In this document: positions 16,403 to 24,619 of the stretch, in pieces | Layout: the number at the start of each line of letters is the position of its first letter | Numbering within the stretch: position 1 is the first letter of the stretch | Assembly: GCF_001642995.1 (NCBI RefSeq) | Contig: NZ_LOHS01000051.1 | Span: 34,840-98,839 of the forward strand | Source: Streptomyces jeddahensis | GTDB taxonomy: Bacteria > Actinomycetota > Actinomycetes > Streptomycetales > Streptomycetaceae | Direction of reading: 5' to 3' | Length of the DNA: 64,000 nt | Notes under the pieces: generated by a model | Databases searched by the model: none | The model's input: the letters and a program-made list of their open reading frames with translations, nothing else | Told to the model about the DNA's origin: nothing | Made by a program: the position numbers and the translations under genes

Positions 16403-17938
16403 ATGACCGCCCTGGAACCGCGCGACACCGAGGTCGCCGAGACTGCCGTAGTCGCTACCGGCGCCGATCCGGCCGATGCCGTCGGCGGGGGAGGCGGGGG
16501 AGCCGGAGACGACGGCCCCGGCGGCGTGCTCGGCCGCCCCCACCGCGCCCTCAGCATCGGCATCGTCTCCGTCGTGCTGCTGATCGCCTTCGAGGCGACA
16601 GCGGTAGGCACCGCGATGCCCGTGGCCGCGGCCGACCTGGACGGCGTCTCGCTCTACGCGTTCGCGTTCTCGGGGTACTTCACGACGAGCCTGTTCGGGA
16701 TGGTGCTGTCCGGCCAGTGGGCCGACCGACGCGGGCCGCTGGCGCCGCTGACGGCAGGCATCGCCGGGTTCGCGGCAGGGCTGCTGCTGTCCGGCACGGC
16801 GGGCGCCATGTGGCTGTTCATCCTGGGCCGGGCGGTGCAGGGGCTCGGCGGCGGGCTGGTGATCGTCGCGCTGTACGTGGTCGTGGGCCGCGCCTACCCG
16901 GAGCGGCTGCGACCGGCGATCATGGCGGCGTTCGCGGCGAGCTGGGTGGTCCCGTCCGTGGTCGGCCCGCTGGCCGCCGGCGCGGTGACCGAACACCTCG
17001 GCTGGCGATGGGTGTTCCTCGGCATCCCGGTACTCGTCGTGCTTCCGCTGGCCCTCGCCCTGCCGCAGATACGGCGCAGGGCGTCCAGGCCGCCGGAAGG
17101 GGCGGTGCCGACGGCCTTCGACGGACGGCGCATACGGCTGGCGCTCGGTATCTCGCTCGGTGCAGGGCTGCTCCAGTACGCAGCCCAGGACCTGAGGTGG
17201 CTCTCGCTCGCCCCTGCTGTGGCCGGTACGGCACTGCTGGTCCCGGCCGTCCTCGGCCTCCTTCCGCACGGCACCTGGCGGGCGGCCCGCGGCCTGCCGT
17301 CCGTGGTGCTGCTGCGCGGCATAGCAGCGGGGTCCTTCATCGCGGCGGAGTCGTTCGTACCGCTGATGCTGGTGACCCAGCGCGGGCTGTCGCCCACGCT
17401 CGCCGGGATGTCCCTTGCTGCGGGCGGTGCGACCTGGGCGCTGGGCAGCTGGGTCCAGGCCCGTCCGCGCGTGGAGCCCCACCGGGAACGGCTGACGGTC
17501 TTCGGCATGGTGCTGGTCGCGGCGGGGATCGCGGTGGCGCCGAGCGTGCTGATACCGGCGGTGCCCGCCTGGACCGTAGCCGTCGCCTGGGCCTTCGGAT
17601 GCTTCGGCATGGGGCTGGTGATCTCCTCCACCAGCGTGCTCCTGCTGAAGCTCTCTCCACCGGAGGAGGCGGGAGCGAACTCCGCGGCGCTGCAGATCTC
17701 GGACGGCCTGTCCAACGTCCTCCTGCTGGCTGCGGGCGGCGCGGCCTTCGCGGCGCTCGGCGGCGGCACGGTGGGCGCCGCGGCATCGCTCGCCCACGGC
17801 GCGGCCGACGCGGCACAGGGTTCGCACCCGGCGGCGTTCGCGGCGGTGTTCCTGCCGATGGCGGCGGTGGCACTGGTGGGGGCGTGGGTGGCTACGCGGC
17901 TGGGCGCACCCGTGTCGGCTCGGCTCCCGCAGGAGTGA
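16403..17938 (+). CDS. MFS transporter, drug-exporter type
   Basis: A 511-residue polytopic protein with a Gly/Ala-rich cytoplasmic N-terminus. The first helix carries AFEATAVGTAMP, then comes the loop 2-3 motif GQWADRRGPLAPL and motif C-like ASWVVPSVVGPLAAG, which favours a drug/proton antiporter. A GTG at 16394 is an alternative start. The 290 bases upstream hold tRNA-Cys at the left end and no other feature that I can support. Confidence 0.85.
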   Translation: MTALEPRDTEVAETAVVATGADPADAVGGGGGGAGDDGPGGVLGRPHRALSIGIVSVVLLIAFEATAVGTAMPVAAADLDGVSLYAFAFSGYFTTSLFGMVLSGQWADRRGPLAPLTAGIAGFAAGLLLSGTAGAMWLFILGRAVQGLGGGLVIVALYVVVGRAYPERLRPAIMAAFAASWVVPSVVGPLAAGAVTEHLGWRWVFLGIPVLVVLPLALALPQIRRRASRPPEGAVPTAFDGRRIRLALGISLGAGLLQYAAQDLRWLSLAPAVAGTALLVPAVLGLLPHGTWRAARGLPSVVLLRGIAAGSFIAAESFVPLMLVTQRGLSPTLAGMSLAAGGATWALGSWVQARPRVEPHRERLTVFGMVLVAAGIAVAPSVLIPAVPAWTVAVAWAFGCFGMGLVISSTSVLLLKLSPPEEAGANSAALQISDGLSNVLLLAAGGAAFAALGGGTVGAAASLAHGAADAAQGSHPAAFAAVFLPMAAVALVGAWVATRLGAPVSARLPQE

Positions 17939-17989
17939 ACCGCCGGAAAACGGAGTGAGGCGATGACGGCCGCACGCTAGGTTCGCGCC

Positions 17990-18190
17990 ATGCACGAGCT
18001 GACTCTCGCCCTCACCGAACCCGAGTGGGCGACGCTCCAGGACTACGTCGACGCAACGGAGCGCACTCCGGAAGAGGTCGCGCGCGAGGTCCTGATCCGG
18101 CACCTCCACCGGGAAGGCGATCTGGTCCGGCACATCGCAGAGCGCATCGCCGACAGCCACGGCGAGCTGCTTCGGAGGCTCGGCGAGTGA
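17990..18190 (+). CDS. Small antitoxin-like protein of a Fic/Doc module
   Basis: A 66-residue protein, MHELTLALTEPEWATLQDYVDATERTPEEVAREVLIRHL..., with a ribbon-helix-helix-like N-terminal half and an amphipathic tail. It overlaps the Fic-domain gene by 4 bases (GTGA), the classic order for an antitoxin that represses the pair and neutralises the toxin. Assignment rests mostly on context. Confidence 0.65.
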   Translation: MHELTLALTEPEWATLQDYVDATERTPEEVAREVLIRHLHREGDLVRHIAERIADSHGELLRRLGE

Positions 18191-18567
18191 GCCGGACGCG
18201 TTGTCTCACCGTCGCCGAGGTGTCCGAGATCGCCCGTCTGGCGTTCGGCGGCCGTCCCCCCGAAGTACGCGCGCCAGGGCTGCTGGAATCAGCCGTGCAC
18301 CGGCCGCGGGCGCGCATGTATGGCAGGTCCGCCCATCAGGACCGGTATGAGCAAGCGGCCGCGCTGCTCCATGCCATCGCCACGAATCATCCGCTCGTCG
18401 ACGGCAACAAGCGCACCGCATGGCTGTCGGCCGCCACGTTCCTCGAGGCCAACGGCATCGACCTGACCCTCGCCGATCAGGACGCCGCATACGACCTCGT
18501 CGTCGATGTCGCTTCCGGCGAGGTGCGGGATCTGGGGCTGATCGCAGCCCGGTTGAGGGAGCTGTGA
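18187..18567 (+). CDS. Fic/Doc-family toxin
   Basis: A 126-residue protein with the Fic signature HPLVDGNKRTAW (His at about 69), whose histidine acts in nucleotidyl or phosphoryl transfer onto a target protein. Size and motif match Doc, which phosphorylates EF-Tu, better than long AMPylating Fic proteins. The usual Phe of HPFxxGN is Leu here. The GTG start overlaps the antitoxin stop. Confidence 0.75.
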   Translation: MSRTRCLTVAEVSEIARLAFGGRPPEVRAPGLLESAVHRPRARMYGRSAHQDRYEQAAALLHAIATNHPLVDGNKRTAWLSAATFLEANGIDLTLADQDAAYDLVVDVASGEVRDLGLIAARLREL

Positions 18568-18652
18568 CCCATGTCGCATTCGGGGGCAAAGCGGCTGAGC
18601 TTGCCCCTGGGACCGATGAGGCCCCCGGTAAGGTGGCCCGGTTGTCATACGT

Positions 18653-18666
18653 AGTCGACGTCGACT
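18653..18666. promoter_or_regulatory. Perfect 14-base palindrome before the helicase gene
   Basis: AGTCGACGTCGACT is a perfect palindrome 34 bases before the helicase GTG. Its place near a likely promoter makes an operator role plausible, but no regulator is identified. Confidence 0.4.
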
Positions 18667-18700
18667 GACCCCAAGCGCCGAGCGACCCGAACCGGAGACC

Positions 18701-20500
18701 GTGACTACCACCGCCAGCACCAGCTCCTCCTCGCACCACCTTTCTCCCGCCTTCCCCGGCCGTGCCCCCTGGGGTACGGCCAACAAGCTGCGTGCCTGGC
18801 AGCAGGGGGCGATGGAGAAGTACATCCAGGAGCAGCCGCGCGACTTCCTCGCCGTCGCCACGCCCGGCGCCGGCAAGACGACCTTCGCGCTCACCCTGGC
18901 GTCCTGGCTGCTGCACCACCACGTCGTGCAGCAGGTCACGGTGGTCGCGCCGACCGAGCATCTGAAGAAGCAGTGGGCCGAGGCCGCGGCGCGGATCGGG
19001 ATCAGGCTCGACCCGGAGTACAGCGCGGGACCGCTGGGCCGCGAGTACCACGGCGTCGCCGTCACCTACGCGGGCGTCGGCGTCCGCCCCATGCTGCACC
19101 GCAACCGCGTCGAACAGCGCAAGACCCTCGTCATCCTCGACGAGATCCACCATGCCGGTGACTCCAAGTCCTGGGGCGAGGCGTGCCTCGAGGCCTTCGA
19201 GCCCGCGACCCGGCGTCTCGCGCTCACCGGTACGCCGTTCCGGTCCGACACCAACCCGATCCCCTTCGTGACGTACGAGGAGGGGAACGACGGGATCCGC
19301 CGGTCGGCCGCCGACTACACGTACGGATACGGCAGCGCCCTCGGTGACGGCGTCGTCCGGCCCGTCATCTTCCTCTCCTACAGCGGCAACATGCGCTGGC
19401 GCACCAAGGCGGGTGACGAGATCGCGGCGCGGCTCGGCGAGCCGATGACCAAGGACGCGATCTCCCAGGCCTGGCGGACGGCCCTCGATCCGCGCGGTGA
19501 GTGGATGCCGAGCGTGCTGCGCGCCGCCGACCAGCGCCTGAGCGAGGTACGCAAGGGCATACCGGACGCGGGCGGGCTCGTCATCGCATCCGACCAGGAC
19601 TCGGCCCGCGCGTACGCCAAGCTGATCCGCCAGATCACCGGCACCAAGGCCACCCTGGTCCTCTCGGACGACGCGGGTGCCTCGGACCGGATCGACGAGT
19701 TCAGCAACAACCAGGACCGCTGGATGGTCGCCGTCCGCATGGTGTCGGAGGGCGTCGACGTGCCGCGGCTGGCGGTCGGCGTGTACGCGACGACCATCTC
19801 GACGCCGCTGTTCTTCGCCCAGGCCGTCGGACGCTTCGTGCGCTCCCGCCGCCGCGGCGAGACCGCGTCCGTCTTCCTGCCCACCATCCCCGACCTCCTC
19901 GGCTTCGCGAACGAGATGGAGGTCGAGCGCGACCACGTCCTCGACAAGCCGAAGAAGGAGGGCGAGGAGGACCCGTACGCCGAGTCCGAGAAGGAGATGG
20001 ACGAGGCGAACAAGCAGCAGGACGAGGACACGGGGGAGCAGGACATGCTCCCGTTCGAGGCGCTGGAGTCCGACGCCGTGTTCGACCGGGTGCTGTACGA
20101 CGGCGCCGAGTTCGGCATGCAGGCGCACCCGGGGAGCGAGGAGGAGCAGGACTACCTCGGGATTCCCGGGCTCCTCGAGCCCGATCAGGTCCAGATGCTG
20201 CTCCAGAAGCGGCAGGCGCGGCAGATCGCGCACAGCCGCAAGAAGCCCGCCGAAGAGGCCGATCTCCTGGAACTCCCCGCCGAGCGGCGGCCCGTGGTCT
20301 CGCACAAGGAGCTGCTGGAGCTGCGCAGGCAGCTCAACACGATGGTGGGGGCGTATGTCCATCAGAGCGGCAAGCCGCACGGAGTGATCCACACGGAGCT
20401 GCGCCGGGTGTGCGGCGGGCCGCCCAGCGCGGAGGCCACGGCGGGGCAGCTGAGGCAGCGGATCGCGAAGGTTCAGGAGTGGGCTACGCGTATGCGGTGA
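18701..20500 (+). CDS. Superfamily 2 DEAD/DEAH-type helicase
   Basis: A 599-residue SF2 helicase. Motif I is ATPGAGKTT, motif Ia VVAPTEHLKKQW, motif II DEIH (VILDEIHHAGD), motif III LTGTPF and motif VI QAVGRFVRSRRRGE. An acidic segment (about 415-450) and a Gln/Arg-rich C-terminal region follow the helicase core. Likely cytoplasmic nucleic-acid remodelling; the specific substrate is unknown. A GTG start with GGAGA upstream is used. Confidence 0.88.
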   Translation: MTTTASTSSSSHHLSPAFPGRAPWGTANKLRAWQQGAMEKYIQEQPRDFLAVATPGAGKTTFALTLASWLLHHHVVQQVTVVAPTEHLKKQWAEAAARIGIRLDPEYSAGPLGREYHGVAVTYAGVGVRPMLHRNRVEQRKTLVILDEIHHAGDSKSWGEACLEAFEPATRRLALTGTPFRSDTNPIPFVTYEEGNDGIRRSAADYTYGYGSALGDGVVRPVIFLSYSGNMRWRTKAGDEIAARLGEPMTKDAISQAWRTALDPRGEWMPSVLRAADQRLSEVRKGIPDAGGLVIASDQDSARAYAKLIRQITGTKATLVLSDDAGASDRIDEFSNNQDRWMVAVRMVSEGVDVPRLAVGVYATTISTPLFFAQAVGRFVRSRRRGETASVFLPTIPDLLGFANEMEVERDHVLDKPKKEGEEDPYAESEKEMDEANKQQDEDTGEQDMLPFEALESDAVFDRVLYDGAEFGMQAHPGSEEEQDYLGIPGLLEPDQVQMLLQKRQARQIAHSRKKPAEEADLLELPAERRPVVSHKELLELRRQLNTMVGAYVHQSGKPHGVIHTELRRVCGGPPSAEATAGQLRQRIAKVQEWATRMR

Positions 20501-20532
20501 CGCTGCCGCTGGGCTCCCGGTGGTAGGGCACC

Positions 20533-20630
20533 CGACGTTTTGAGGGCGCCCGCCTTCGTGGGTTGTGCCCACCCTCCCCCAGCTACCGCTGGGAGGCGCC
20601 CCCAGCCCTGCGGAACGGTTGCCCACAACG
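20533..20630 (+). repeat. Dispersed repeat family 1, copy A
   Basis: Shares with copies B, C and D the order: CGACGTTTTG end, TGTGCCCACCCTCCCCCAGC, a hairpin CAGC-4-GCTG, then CCCCCAGCCCTGCGGAACG and TTGCCCACA. It occupies the left part of the 410-base gap between helicase and IclR gene. The rest (20640-20896) presumably carries the iclR promoter, with nothing else recognised. Confidence 0.85.
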
Positions 20631-20910
20631 GCATACCCCGCCAGGACCACGGACTTTTCGGGCAAATCTGGCCTTGGTGTGGAGCTACTGACCGGATTCT
20701 GGACGGTGTCTTCCGCTCACCGGACCGGATCGCTACTGTCCCCGGCAACGCGCACGCTTCGTGGCAGCGCCGCCGCGGAGCGCAGCCGGTGCCCAACCCG
20801 GGTCGTCCCGGGCCGCTTGCAGACCGGCGGCTCCTGACCGCGTCGCCGAGGGACCGGTGGCGCATCCGCCGTGAGGGGCCGTCGACCCTCACCACTAAGG
20901 AGTGGGCGTC

Positions 20911-21552
20911 GTGACCGCGGAGACCTCCCAGACGCTCGACCGGGGACTTCGTGTCCTCAAGCTGCTCGCCGAAACCGACCACGGCCTCACCGTCACCGAG
21001 CTCTCCAACAAGCTCGGCGTGAACCGCACGGTCGTGTACCGGCTCCTCGCCACACTCGAACAGCACGCCCTCGTACGCCGCGATCTCGGCGGCCGGGCGC
21101 GTGTCGGGCTCGGCGTGCTCGGCCTGGGGCGCCAGGTCCACCCGCTGGTGCGCGAGGCCGCGCTGCCCGCGCTGCGGTCGCTCGCCGAGGACATAGGCGC
21201 GACCGCGCATCTCACGCTGGTCGACGGCTCCGAAGCGCTCGCCGTCGCGGTCGTCGAGCCGACGTGGACCGACTACCACGTGGCGTACCGCGCGGGGATC
21301 CGGCACCCGCTGGACCGGGGGGCCGCCGGGCGGGCCATCCTCGCCGCGCGCCAGGGGGTGACGAACGGGCCCGGGTACACGCTCGCCCATGGGGATCTGG
21401 AAGCGGGGGCGAGTGGGGCGGCCGCGCCGCTGACCGGGGTCACCGGGATCGAGGGCAGTGTCGGTGTCGTGATGCTGTCGGACTGTGTGCCGGAGCGGGT
21501 CGGGCCGCGTGTCGTGGACGCGGCCCGGGAGGTCGCGGACGCCCTTCGGTGA
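20911..21552 (+). CDS. IclR-family transcriptional regulator
   Basis: A 213-residue regulator. It has a winged helix at 1-70 (DRGLRVLKLLAETDHGLTVTELSNKLGVNRTVVYRLLATLEQH) and an effector-binding domain (IGATAHLTLVDGSEALAVAVV, HPLDRGAAGRAILAAR). It is shorter than typical 250-residue IclR proteins because the effector domain is compact. The GTG at 20911 lies 8 bases after AAGGAG. Its target is not evident. Confidence 0.85.
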   Translation: MTAETSQTLDRGLRVLKLLAETDHGLTVTELSNKLGVNRTVVYRLLATLEQHALVRRDLGGRARVGLGVLGLGRQVHPLVREAALPALRSLAEDIGATAHLTLVDGSEALAVAVVEPTWTDYHVAYRAGIRHPLDRGAAGRAILAARQGVTNGPGYTLAHGDLEAGASGAAAPLTGVTGIEGSVGVVMLSDCVPERVGPRVVDAAREVADALR

Positions 21553-21583
21553 CGCCCGCCCACGGGCCAGGTTCGCCGTATCC

Positions 21584-21674
21584 TCAGCCCGCCGCGGCCG
21601 CGGCCCTGAGTCCGCCCAGCGTCCGCAGCTGCAGCCACAGCACCAGGCGTTCGTCCTCGGCGTCCGGTGCGAGC
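21584..21674 (-). pseudogene. Truncated C-terminal coding remnant cut by repeat copy B
   Basis: On the minus strand an open frame ends APDAEDERLVLWLQLRTLGG followed by LRAAAAAG and a stop. It looks like the helical end of a regulator (possibly PucR type, weak), but the upstream 5' part is replaced directly by a family 1 repeat. Probably the stump of a deleted gene. Confidence 0.35.
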
Positions 21675-21859
21675 CGACGTTTTGCGGCGCCCGCCGTCGT
21701 GGTGCTGTGCCCACCCTCCCCCAGCTAACGCTGGGAGGTGCCCCCAGCCCTGCGGAACGATTGCCCACAGCGGTGCGGAACGCCTGCCCACAGCGGTGCG
21801 GTACGCCTGCCCGCAGCGGTGGGGTCCGCCCTGCGGAAAGCCTGCCCACAGCGGTGACG
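21674..21859 (+). repeat. Dispersed repeat family 1, copy B with extended tail
   Basis: Starts CCGACGTTTTGCGG, contains the CCACCCTCCCCCAGC-TAAC-GCTGGGAGG hairpin, and continues into several tandem tail units of the form GCGGAACGCCTGCCCACAGC. It fills nearly the whole upstream region of the Lon-type protease gene, whose start codon is 13 bases from its end. Confidence 0.85.
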
Positions 21860-21872
21860 TTACATTGGCACC

Positions 21873-22661
21873 GTGCTCTCTCGTCTCTCCCGTCCCAAGG
21901 CCGTCGCCGTCTGTGCCGCCCCCGTCGTGGCTCTGCTCGCGAGCGCGGTCGTCGCGCCGCTGCCGTTCGCCGTGGCGCAGCCCGGGATGACGGCCGACGT
22001 GCTCGGCGAGAACAAGGGCAAGCCGGTGATCACCATCACGGGGGCGCCCACGCGCGACACCAGCGGGCAGCTGCGCATGACGACCATCGCGGCGACCGGC
22101 CCGGACGTGGATGTGCGGCTCGGCAACGTGCTCGACGGCTGGTTCCGCACGGACCAGGCCGTGATGCCGCGCGACGCGGTCTACCCGAGCGGGGAGAGCA
22201 CCAAGGAGATCGAGCAGCACAACGCGGAGGAGATGCGGAAGTCGCAGGACGCAGCGACCGAGGCCGCCCTGTCGTATCTCGGTGAGGACCCGGACGACGT
22301 CAAGGTGAAGCTCGAGCTCGCGGATGTCGGCGGCCCCAGCGCCGGGCTGCTGTTCTCGCTGGGCATCATCGACAAGCTCGACGGCGACGGCGCCGGAGGC
22401 GATCTCACCGGCGGCCGCACCATCGCGGGTACCGGCACGATCGACGCGGAGGGCACGGTCGGCGCGGTCGGCGGCGTCGCCCTCAAGACCCAGGCCGCCA
22501 AGCGCGACGGGGCCACGGTCTTCCTGGTGCCGCAGGCCGAGTGCGCGGACGCCAAGGCGGAGCTGCCGGAGGGCATGCGGCTCATCCCGGTGACGACCCT
22601 GAAGGCGACCGTCGAATCGCTGCGCGCCCTGGAGAAGGGCGGCTCGGTCCCCAGCTGCTGA
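21873..22661 (+). CDS. Secreted or membrane-anchored Lon-type (S16) protease domain protein
   Basis: A 262-residue protein with an N-terminal export helix and an S16 protease domain. The catalytic Ser lies in GGPSAGLLF (Ser156) and the Lys in GGVALKTQAAK (Lys205), as in Lon and YlbL. The PDZ domain found in YlbL-type proteins is absent. The GTG start has no Shine-Dalgarno sequence, and the upstream DNA is a dispersed repeat, so a leaderless transcript is possible. Confidence 0.8.
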   Translation: MLSRLSRPKAVAVCAAPVVALLASAVVAPLPFAVAQPGMTADVLGENKGKPVITITGAPTRDTSGQLRMTTIAATGPDVDVRLGNVLDGWFRTDQAVMPRDAVYPSGESTKEIEQHNAEEMRKSQDAATEAALSYLGEDPDDVKVKLELADVGGPSAGLLFSLGIIDKLDGDGAGGDLTGGRTIAGTGTIDAEGTVGAVGGVALKTQAAKRDGATVFLVPQAECADAKAELPEGMRLIPVTTLKATVESLRALEKGGSVPSC

Positions 22662-22679
22662 TGCCAGCGGACTTGACCC

Positions 22680-23663
22680 TCACCTCTCCTTGACGAAGCC
22701 CTCCTGCACCATCCACTCCAGCGCGACCAGATGCGGGTCCTGCCCCTCGACGTCCACTTTCGCGTTGAGTTCCTGGGCCACCGTGTTGTTGAGCTTCTTG
22801 GTGATCGGATCGAGGATGGCCGGGATCGCCGGGTACTTCTCCAGCGTCTTGGTGTTGATCGACGGTGCCGCGTTGTAGTTGGGGAAGAAGTGCCTGTCGT
22901 CCTCCATCACTGTCAGGTTCATCGCCTTGATGCGGCCGTCGGTGGTGAAGACCTCGCCGAACGTGCACCTTCCGTCGGCGACCTGGGTGTAGATGATCCC
23001 GGTGTCCATTTTGGTGATGTTGGACGAGGGAATGTCCATCCCGTACTCCCGCTGCATGCCCGGGAGCCCGTCCTGGCGGGATGCGAACTCGCCCTCCACG
23101 CACAGCGTCACGGCCTTCGGGTCCTTCTTCGCCAGCGCCGCAACGTCCGAGAGCGTCCTCGAGCCGTACTTCTTGAGGTTGGCCTGGTTGGTCGCCAGCG
23201 CATAGGTGTTGTTGAGCTCGGCAGGCGGCAGCCAGGTCAGGCCGTTCTTCAGGTCGGCGTCCCGTACGGCCTGCCACTGCTTCTGGGGATCGGGGATCGG
23301 ATCGGAGTTGCCCTGGTGCGTGATCCACGCCGTGCCCGTGTACTCGTACATCGCGTCCGCGTCGCCGTTCTTGACGGCCTCGCGGGCACCGATCGAGCCC
23401 TGGATGCCGGTGCGGTCCAGGACGTTCGCGCCGGCCGCCTGGAAGGCGATGCCCATGATGGCGCCCAGGATCAGCTGCTCCGTGAACTCCTTGGAGGTCA
23501 CGGTCAGATCCGCGCCCTCGAGCGGCTTGCCCTGCCCGATCGAGCCGGGCTCCACGTCGTCGGTCATGGGGGAGCCGCTCGCGAGGCCGCACCCTGCCAG
23601 CAGCGCACCGGCCACCAGGACGGCGGCCACTCCGCGCATCCTCCGGCGCGCCCCTACGCGCAT
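22680..23663 (-). CDS. Glycine-betaine/choline-type ABC transporter binding lipoprotein
   Basis: A 327-residue lipoprotein (LLAGC, lipidated Cys25) of the OpuAC/ProX class: SKEFTEQLILGAIMGIAFQAAG, YEYTGTAWITHQG and ELNNTYALATNQANLKKYG. It is the last gene of a four-gene operon (permease, ATPase, permease, binding protein). Such systems import compatible solutes under osmotic stress; the exact ligand cannot be read from the sequence. Start chosen at ATG 23663; ATG 23639 is possible. Confidence 0.9.
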   Translation of the reverse strand: MRVGARRRMRGVAAVLVAGALLAGCGLASGSPMTDDVEPGSIGQGKPLEGADLTVTSKEFTEQLILGAIMGIAFQAAGANVLDRTGIQGSIGAREAVKNGDADAMYEYTGTAWITHQGNSDPIPDPQKQWQAVRDADLKNGLTWLPPAELNNTYALATNQANLKKYGSRTLSDVAALAKKDPKAVTLCVEGEFASRQDGLPGMQREYGMDIPSSNITKMDTGIIYTQVADGRCTFGEVFTTDGRIKAMNLTVMEDDRHFFPNYNAAPSINTKTLEKYPAIPAILDPITKKLNNTVAQELNAKVDVEGQDPHLVALEWMVQEGFVKER

Positions 23664-23674
23664 CTGTCGCCGCC

Positions 23675-24619
23675 TCACCGTCGCACCTCCAGACCCCGCG
23701 GGCGCAGCACCAGTTCGGCCAGCGACGCCAGCCAGTCGACGAGCAGCGCGAGCGCGATCGTCAGGACCGAGCCGAGCATCAGCACCGGCATCCGCTGGCC
23801 GGTGATGCCGGTGCTGATCAGGTCGCCGAGCCCGCCGCCCCCGCCGAACGTCGCGAGCGTCGCCGTGCCCACGTTCAGCACCAGCGCCGTCCGCACGCCG
23901 GCCAGGATCAGCGGGACGGCCAGCGGCAGTTCGACCTTCGCCAGCACGCCGAGCGGCGACATGCCGATGCCGCGGGCCGCCTCCAGAAGCGTCGGGTCGT
24001 TGGCCTTCAGGCCCGCGATGGTGTTGGACAGCACCGGCAGCACGGCGTAGATGATGATGCCGATCAGCGCGGCCTTCTGGCCGATGCCCAGCCAGATCAC
24101 CAGCAGCGCGAGCAGGCCGATCGCCGGGGTGGCCTGGCCGATGTTGGCGAGCGCGACGGCGAAGGGCGCCGCCTTGCGCATCCTCCCGCGGGTCAGGAGG
24201 ATGCCCAGCGGGATCGCGATGATCAGTACGAAGAAGGTGGAGATCACCGTCAGCGCCACGTGCTGGCGCAGGCGCAGCCACACCACACCGTCCGCCAGGG
24301 CGTTCCTGGAGATGGGGTCCAGGTCGGCGGTGGCGAACCAGATCCAGGTGGCGAGCAGCACGGCCATGACCACCGCGGGCAGATACGTGAGCTTCTGCCA
24401 GGTCACCCGGGCCGGTTCGCGGGCACGCACCGCCGCGGCGCCCAGCGTCTGCTGCTCGGCCGCGCGCTCCTCCCGCGCCAGGAGTTCCTCGTAGTCCCGC
24501 TCGCCGTCGGACAGCCCGGTGCCGGGCGCCTCGTCCTTGGGAAGCGTCGTGTCGCGGTCCTTCGGAAGCCTCGGGCCCCTGGGAGGCTTCGTGCCGCGGT
24601 CGCCGGGAACGCGCTTCAC
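23675..24619 (-). CDS. Betaine-type ABC transporter permease (long form)
   Basis: A 314-residue OpuAB/ProW-like permease with an unusual charged N-terminal tail of about 80 residues (PPRGPRLPKDRDTTLPKDE) before the first helix. Signatures are IGQATPAIGLLALLVIWLG and the EAA-like loop LLEAARGIGMSPLGVLAKVELPL. The GTG overlaps the ATPase stop by 4 bases. Confidence 0.88.
   Translation of the reverse strand: MKRVPGDRGTKPPRGPRLPKDRDTTLPKDEAPGTGLSDGERDYEELLAREERAAEQQTLGAAAVRAREPARVTWQKLTYLPAVVMAVLLATWIWFATADLDPISRNALADGVVWLRLRQHVALTVISTFFVLIIAIPLGILLTRGRMRKAAPFAVALANIGQATPAIGLLALLVIWLGIGQKAALIGIIIYAVLPVLSNTIAGLKANDPTLLEAARGIGMSPLGVLAKVELPLAVPLILAGVRTALVLNVGTATLATFGGGGGLGDLISTGITGQRMPVLMLGSVLTIALALLVDWLASLAELVLRPRGLEVRR

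Noticed and set aside
22680..24281. A 533-codon frame fusing a permease segment to the betaine-binding protein
   Set aside because: The upstream part is an out-of-frame reading of the permease gene. The lipoprotein signal peptide with its own ATG at 23663 marks the true start.
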